From Haematococcus lacustris (taxonomy: Eukaryota; Chlorophyta; Chlorophyceae; Chlamydomonadales; Haematococcaceae), in NCBI GenBank assembly GCA_030144725.1, contig JASKMD010000003.1, positions 1,243,741 through 1,307,740 on the forward strand: DNA of 64,000 nt. The letters are read 5' to 3'. Below, one piece after another: positions 60,404 to 64,000 of this stretch (positions are counted from its first letter, which is position 1; each line of letters starts with the position of its first letter). The translations under genes and the position numbers were made by a program. Below the pieces are notes generated by a model. That model worked only from the letters and a program-made list of their open reading frames with translations. It was not told where the DNA came from and searched no databases.

Positions 60404-62059
60404 CTAAAAGTCGTCTGCAAAAACCTCCTGATTTGATCGTGGACTGAACTCAATGTCTGCAACCGGGAACAGCACAGCTAAGGCTTGCCGGTTGGCTGAG
60501 GAAAGACGTGCTTCGTAAAGTCCCACTATGATGCGCAGCGCCTTTGCGCAACGGCCAGTGCGCTGCATGAGAGGTTGGGCCCCTGCCGCTGACCCCTGCT
60601 GCCCGCCCTGCCCAGTGCTGCTGCCTGGCCCCCCTGCCATGATGTGCCCCGCAGGGCTGCTGCTGCTGGCCAGGCTGGTGCTGGGACCTGAGTGGCTGCT
60701 GCTGCTGGCCACAGTGGGGTGTGGGGGCTGCTGGTCGGCAGGGCAGATGTGGCTGAGGTATTGCTCTGTCAGCAGGTCCACAGTGGCCTTGCTCAGGCAC
60801 ATGCCCCAATTCAGCACCAGCCCTGCCTTGTTGCGCTCAAACAAGTTAAGCTCAGCTGCAGCCAGCAACTCTATACTCGGTTCCTCGTTGTCCCCAACCA
60901 GTTGAGTCAGGTGCAGAGGGTGAGTGAGGCTGTGCATGGGCATGTAGGCGGCTGAGTCCCAGTCCATTGTGTGCACCTCCAGCTGCCTCCAGCTGCAGGC
61001 TGCGCTGGCCCGGGAGGAGGTCAGGCCAGTGACTGTTAAGAGCTTCAGGCTGGTGATCTGTGTGAGAGCCAGCAAGGCGTCCAGCTGCTCCTGGCCCTCC
61101 ACATATTCATCCACCTCGAGGGTGTGCAGGCTGGGTAGGTGAACCAGCGCTGACAGCAGTGGCATGGGCCCTGGCCCAGTCACGTACCAATCTCTGTGCT
61201 CGTCTATGAGCCTTAGCTGCTGCAGCTGTGTCAAGTCGCTCACTGCTGCTGCTACCCTGACCCAATCCCACTGCTCCATGCGCGAACTACTCACTGTCAG
61301 CTGAGTGAGGGTGGGGGGTAAGGGCACCAGTCCAAGCAGGAGCTCCGACTCCCCGTACCCTGTGTAACAAGCATGCAGGCTGAGTGTCTGCAACCTGCTG
61401 CCAATGAAGGGGGACCAGCTGTCACCAAGCTGGCCTTCATCTTCAGTGATGATGTTCTGCAGGTCTAGGTGCAGCAGCCGTGGCAACAGCAGGAGGGTGT
61501 CAATGGCATATACCAAGTAACCTATGCTGACATCCTTGAAGGTCAAGCTCGTCAGGGAGGGAAAGGAGGCGGCCAGGGCTGCGCTGAACTCAGGCTCCCA
61601 TGGAAGATACAAGAAGAAATGCCAGCTGATAGTCAGGCTGTCAACTGCCCCACACAGCGGCACTGCCCCAAGCGTCCAGGCAAGCAAACACTTTGTGTTT
61701 GGTGCTGCAACAGCTGGCTCTTCTATCCTCCATGGGTTAGGCTCAGGCCCGACGCGCATGGCTGGCTGCAGTGTGAGGTGCAGCTTTGGTTGCTGCCTGT
61801 TCCGCAGGACCTCAGTCAGGAAGGGAGCCAGCTCACGAAGGTTTTGCCCAATGACGTCATGCTGAGTTGGGTAGGTGAGCTGGATCCTTGGAACTACTCG
61901 CAGCAGAGCTGTTGCCAGGAGCTTGCTGGTCCTGAAGACTGGCAGCCTACTGCTTGCATCCAGCTGACTCAGGATTGCATCCAGTTGTTCCGCTGGCAGG
62001 CCCTGCAGGCCTTGCAACTGCTCGCCCTTGTTCACGTCGCCTGCTGACGACTCCTCCAT
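60404..62059 (-). CDS. F-box-like/LRR protein, copy 17 (same protein as copy 16)
   Basis: 551 residues, identical in translation to copy 16. It is the last, outermost member of the array; its upstream DNA continues to about 62565, where the tandem unit ends and the single-repeat version of the 44-bp junction appears. Confidence 0.85.
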   Translation of the reverse strand: MEESSAGDVNKGEQLQGLQGLPAEQLDAILSQLDASSRLPVFRTSKLLATALLRVVPRIQLTYPTQHDVIGQNLRELAPFLTEVLRNRQQPKLHLTLQPAMRVGPEPNPWRIEEPAVAAPNTKCLLAWTLGAVPLCGAVDSLTISWHFFLYLPWEPEFSAALAASFPSLTSLTFKDVSIGYLVYAIDTLLLLPRLLHLDLQNIITEDEGQLGDSWSPFIGSRLQTLSLHACYTGYGESELLLGLVPLPPTLTQLTVSSSRMEQWDWVRVAAAVSDLTQLQQLRLIDEHRDWYVTGPGPMPLLSALVHLPSLHTLEVDEYVEGQEQLDALLALTQITSLKLLTVTGLTSSRASAACSWRQLEVHTMDWDSAAYMPMHSLTHPLHLTQLVGDNEEPSIELLAAAELNLFERNKAGLVLNWGMCLSKATVDLLTEQYLSHICPADQQPPHPTVASSSSHSGPSTSLASSSSPAGHIMAGGPGSSTGQGGQQGSAAGAQPLMQRTGRCAKALRIIVGLYEARLSSANRQALAVLFPVADIEFSPRSNQEVFADDF

Positions 62060-62064
62060 CAGGT

Positions 62065-62143
62065 CTACACCGTCACAAAACATAGCAAAGCAAGACGATG
62101 AGTACTGCAGAGTTTAGGACCGTTGGTGCACGGCAATACCCAC
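62065..62143 (-). other. 5' leader intron, copy 17
   Basis: Identical to that of copy 16. Confidence 0.7.
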
Positions 62144-62257
62144 CTGCTGCACGTAGTCAGCGGCAGGCCCACAGGACAGGGCAGGATAGGACCTGGAAGT
62201 AGCAGAGATGTTTCGATGCTTCAGCCCTGCAACGGGTATGTGTGAAGACCTTACATG

Positions 62258-62277
62258 CGCCTGTTACGCACCGGCCG
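62258..62277. promoter_or_regulatory. Conserved upstream near-palindrome, copy 17
   Basis: CGCCTGTTACGCACCGGCCG. Confidence 0.35.
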
Positions 62278-62526
62278 TGTCGTGTACGGCGAACAAAGCT
62301 CCAATAACCAATAAGGTACTCAGCGACGGAAAGACATCGCTGTGGTGCGCGCACTGGCCCTTGCAGTGCATTTCGCATCATTGTTGTTGTGTGACCAGAA
62401 TCATGGTTGTTTGCTGATAAGCAGCGGCGCAGCTCTGTGTTGATAGGAGGTGTATTACTGACATACTACAAGGCGCTCCAGTAATCATCACAGGTATGCG
62501 TGATGAGTGAATCTGCCCTTGACACA

Positions 62527-62622
62527 GAGCTCGTTGTCTATAGCTCCGTCATGCGCAGCGGTGTCCTGAAAGTGGGCAAGCGGCCGGCGATATTCCGCTG
62601 TAGCTACGTGCTCCGTGCTTGA
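62527..62622 (+). pseudogene. Tail of the unidentified exon (right edge of the array)
   Basis: ELVVYSSVMRSGVLKVGKRP, then AIFRCSYVLRA and TGA; 32 codons as at 43580. Confidence 0.45.
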
Positions 62623-62734
62623 ACCCATGGCACTAGATCATGCATGACATGGTTGTGTGCTTAGGATGGTCTTCTACCAGCCAACAGAGTTGCGAGGGTC
62701 CTGCCCATTGTTGTGGTGTGACTAGAATGCTAAA

Positions 62735-62762
62735 ACTAATACCAGCGGACACGCCCTAGTCG
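62735..62762. repeat. Right member of an inverted CGAYTAGGGCGTGTCCGCT pair
   Basis: ACTAATACCAGCGGACACGC followed by CCTAGTCG. The reverse complement matches 37708-37735 except about four positions. Confidence 0.5.
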
Positions 62763-62823
62763 CCACCCACTATCGTCATGCACTCATCCACAAAATCAAT
62801 AAATGAGCTATCAAATCCATATC

Positions 62824-62828
62824 TTACA
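62824..62828 (-). terminator. TGTAA poly(A)-type signal of the right-edge gene
   Basis: TGTAA on the minus strand lies about 122 nt after the TGA at 62950. TGTAA is the usual poly(A) signal of Chlamydomonas-type green algae. The motif is short, so chance is possible. Confidence 0.4.
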
Positions 62829-62949
62829 ATCACCTCATATGGCTGTGTGACGAGTTCTGGCAAAAAACTCCGTGACTGCGTGACTGGTGTGATATCCATA
62901 ATTGAGATTTGGACTGTGTCCCCCGCAGGCCTTCCGCCCCTTCATGCCA

Positions 62950-63999
62950 TCACCACATAAGGCGTTTAAATCTGCGCCTCAACTCAATGTCTTGCACTCG
63001 CTCCACTAAGTGGCTATATTTTTGCAGGCCCCTCACTGCACCCTGCTTCTCGGCAGGGTGGACAATGCCGTTGTCGCCAACATTGAACTGTAGCCATGGG
63101 CTGCCTTCCTTCCAGCCTGCCGCGCTGCAATGTTCATGCTCCGCTTGCTCTTGCTGCCGTTGCAGCACTAGCTCTAGCAGAGTCAACCCTAGCGTGCAGC
63201 ACTGACGGGCGGTGTAAGCGGCGCGTGCTGCTGCGGCCAAGCTCACGCCGCGTCGCGCGGTCGGGGTAAGTCTGCTTGTTGCACTGTCGCGCACTGCCAG
63301 GCCGTGGAGCGTCCTTGCATCGAGGTTGGGATGGCTCTTAGACCAGCCCTGTGTCGTGTTTAGCTGGCTTGTGCCACCTGACCCGCTGGCGGCCACAGGG
63401 AAGGGAGAGGATGCACGCGAGTGTGCGAGGCGGTCCGTTGGGCGACCCGAGGCTCGCGACGGGCCAGGTCTCAACAGTGGGAGGGCGCCAGGGGGCGAGT
63501 TTGTGGGGCTTGTCACGCTGCTGACGTCCACTGCGCCGCGGCAAGGCTGACCGTTAGGCTGACGGGAAACGGCGGAAGGAGTTTGTAAGCTTGTATGCAA
63601 GCCTGAGAAATGGACGCTCGAGGGCGACGTCGGGTGGCTTGAGGTCGCCCGGTGAACGCTTCCCGGCGAGGACTCCACACGAGAGGCCTGCCTGGGATGC
63701 AGCGGATCAAGCAGCGCGGTCTGCCGCAGTGTGGGGTGCTCCAGTCGGACGGTGATTTCAGAGTGAGCCACCAATGACGGCGACTCTGTACTGCCGGGTG
63801 CGGGTCCTTTGACTGCGTTGGTAGCGGCTCGCTTGGCCGCGATCTTGACCGGCTTCAGTGGTGCGAGCAGTCGGCATGCCTGACGTGTAGCCGCCAGCAT
63901 CGACACCAAGTGGTGCAAGCCAGTCGTCACACCGACTCGAGTGCCGCGGTTTGCTTGTGACCGTGACTGCTCTACCAGTGCTACTGCAGTTTGACCCAG
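62950..63999 (-). CDS. C-terminal part of an unidentified protein, runs off the window
   Basis: At least 349 codons are open from the right edge to TGA at 62950; no ATG start lies within the window, so the 5' part is outside. The N-terminal visible part is basic (LAPLKPVKIAAKRAATNAVK). A long Ser/Pro/Thr-rich disordered section follows. The end is helical: SLAAAARAAYTARQCCTLGL, TLLELVLQRQQEQAEHEHCS, then a compact basic tail, LVERVQDIELRRRFKRLMW. It is not part of the F-box family or any repeat seen here, and marks the boundary of the expanded cluster. Not recognised; likely a structural or regulatory protein with a C-terminal interaction helix. Confidence 0.6.
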   Translation of the reverse strand: MGQTAVALVEQSRSQANRGTRVGVTTGLHHLVSMLAATRQACRLLAPLKPVKIAAKRAATNAVKGPAPGSTESPSLVAHSEITVRLEHPTLRQTALLDPLHPRQASRVESSPGSVHRATSSHPTSPSSVHFSGLHTSLQTPSAVSRQPNGQPCRGAVDVSSVTSPTNSPPGALPLLRPGPSRASGRPTDRLAHSRASSPFPVAASGSGGTSQLNTTQGWSKSHPNLDARTLHGLAVRDSATSRLTPTARRGVSLAAAARAAYTARQCCTLGLTLLELVLQRQQEQAEHEHCSAAGWKEGSPWLQFNVGDNGIVHPAEKQGAVRGLQKYSHLVERVQDIELRRRFKRLMW

Positions 64000-64000
64000 G

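Larger units (their letters stand above)
60404..62565. repeat. Segmental tandem unit, 3,580-bp type, partial second copy
   Basis: Identical to 56824-58985, then leaves the unit at the 44-bp repeat (GCGCAGCGGTGTC), continuing CTGAAAGTGGGCAAGCGG. Confidence 0.9.

Overview
The window reads as nuclear DNA of a green alga, most likely a chlorophyte of the Chlamydomonadales. The base composition is moderately GC-rich. Coding exons are split by short GT-AG introns and one GC-AG intron. A TGTAA poly(A)-type motif lies behind the right-edge gene. Long CTG/CCG and CCCCTG/GGGGCA satellites and low-complexity Ala/Ser/Gln/Pro proteins are typical of that group. Nothing looks bacterial: there are no operons, ribosome binding sites, rRNA, tRNA or CRISPR. 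The species is not proven from sequence alone. || The window is dominated by one gene family. I count 17 copies (numbered 1 to 17 from left to right) of a protein of about 500-700 residues. It has an F-box-like N-terminus (LPAELLDAVLSQLDASSRL type), a leucine-rich-repeat-like middle, a Ser/Gly-rich linker and a conserved C-terminal block ending near NRQALAVLFP. Ten copies have an open coding exon (1, 3, 4, 6, 8, 9, 11, 13, 15 and the twin pair 16/17 counted as one design, eleven loci in all). Copies 2, 5, 7, 10, 12 and 14 are broken. Most open copies share a 5' leader with a 79-nt (95-nt in copy 1) intron ending just before the ATG, and a 20-bp near-palindrome about 185-280 bp upstream of the ATG. 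F-box/LRR proteins usually act as substrate adaptors of SCF ubiquitin ligases; that role here is inference. || Layout. 1-7.3 kb: satellites, exon shards, copy 1 (+). 7.3-9.3 kb: a 1,978-bp transposon with 16-bp inverted ends and a TAA duplication, carrying pieces of other genes; it sits in the promoter region of broken copy 2. 9.4-13.5 kb: copy 2 (broken), a 106-bp MITE, copy 3 (+). 14-16.4 kb: exons of an unidentified multi-exon gene (-). 16.7-31.1 kb: a large palindrome, with copy 4 (+) and broken copy 5 (+) on the left arm, broken copy 7 (-) and copy 8 (-) on the right arm, and in the centre copy 6 (-) with its upstream block and a (GGGGCA)234 array. 31.2-39.3 kb: dispersed repeats, an orphan low-complexity exon, copy 9 (-), and a 930-bp inverted-repeat element. 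39.4-62.7 kb: all minus strand, copies 10-17, expanded by segmental tandem duplication (a 6,166-bp unit twice, then a 3,580-bp unit twice). 62.9 kb to the end: the last exon(s) of an unrelated gene on the minus strand, running off the window. || How it fits together. The locus is an expanding F-box/LRR cluster under birth-and-death evolution. Duplication, inversion, unequal crossing-over, gene conversion and transposon insertion can each be seen as specific junctions. The shared leader intron and upstream palindrome suggest common regulation of the open copies. The large inverted arrangement could also yield double-stranded RNA between sense and antisense members.
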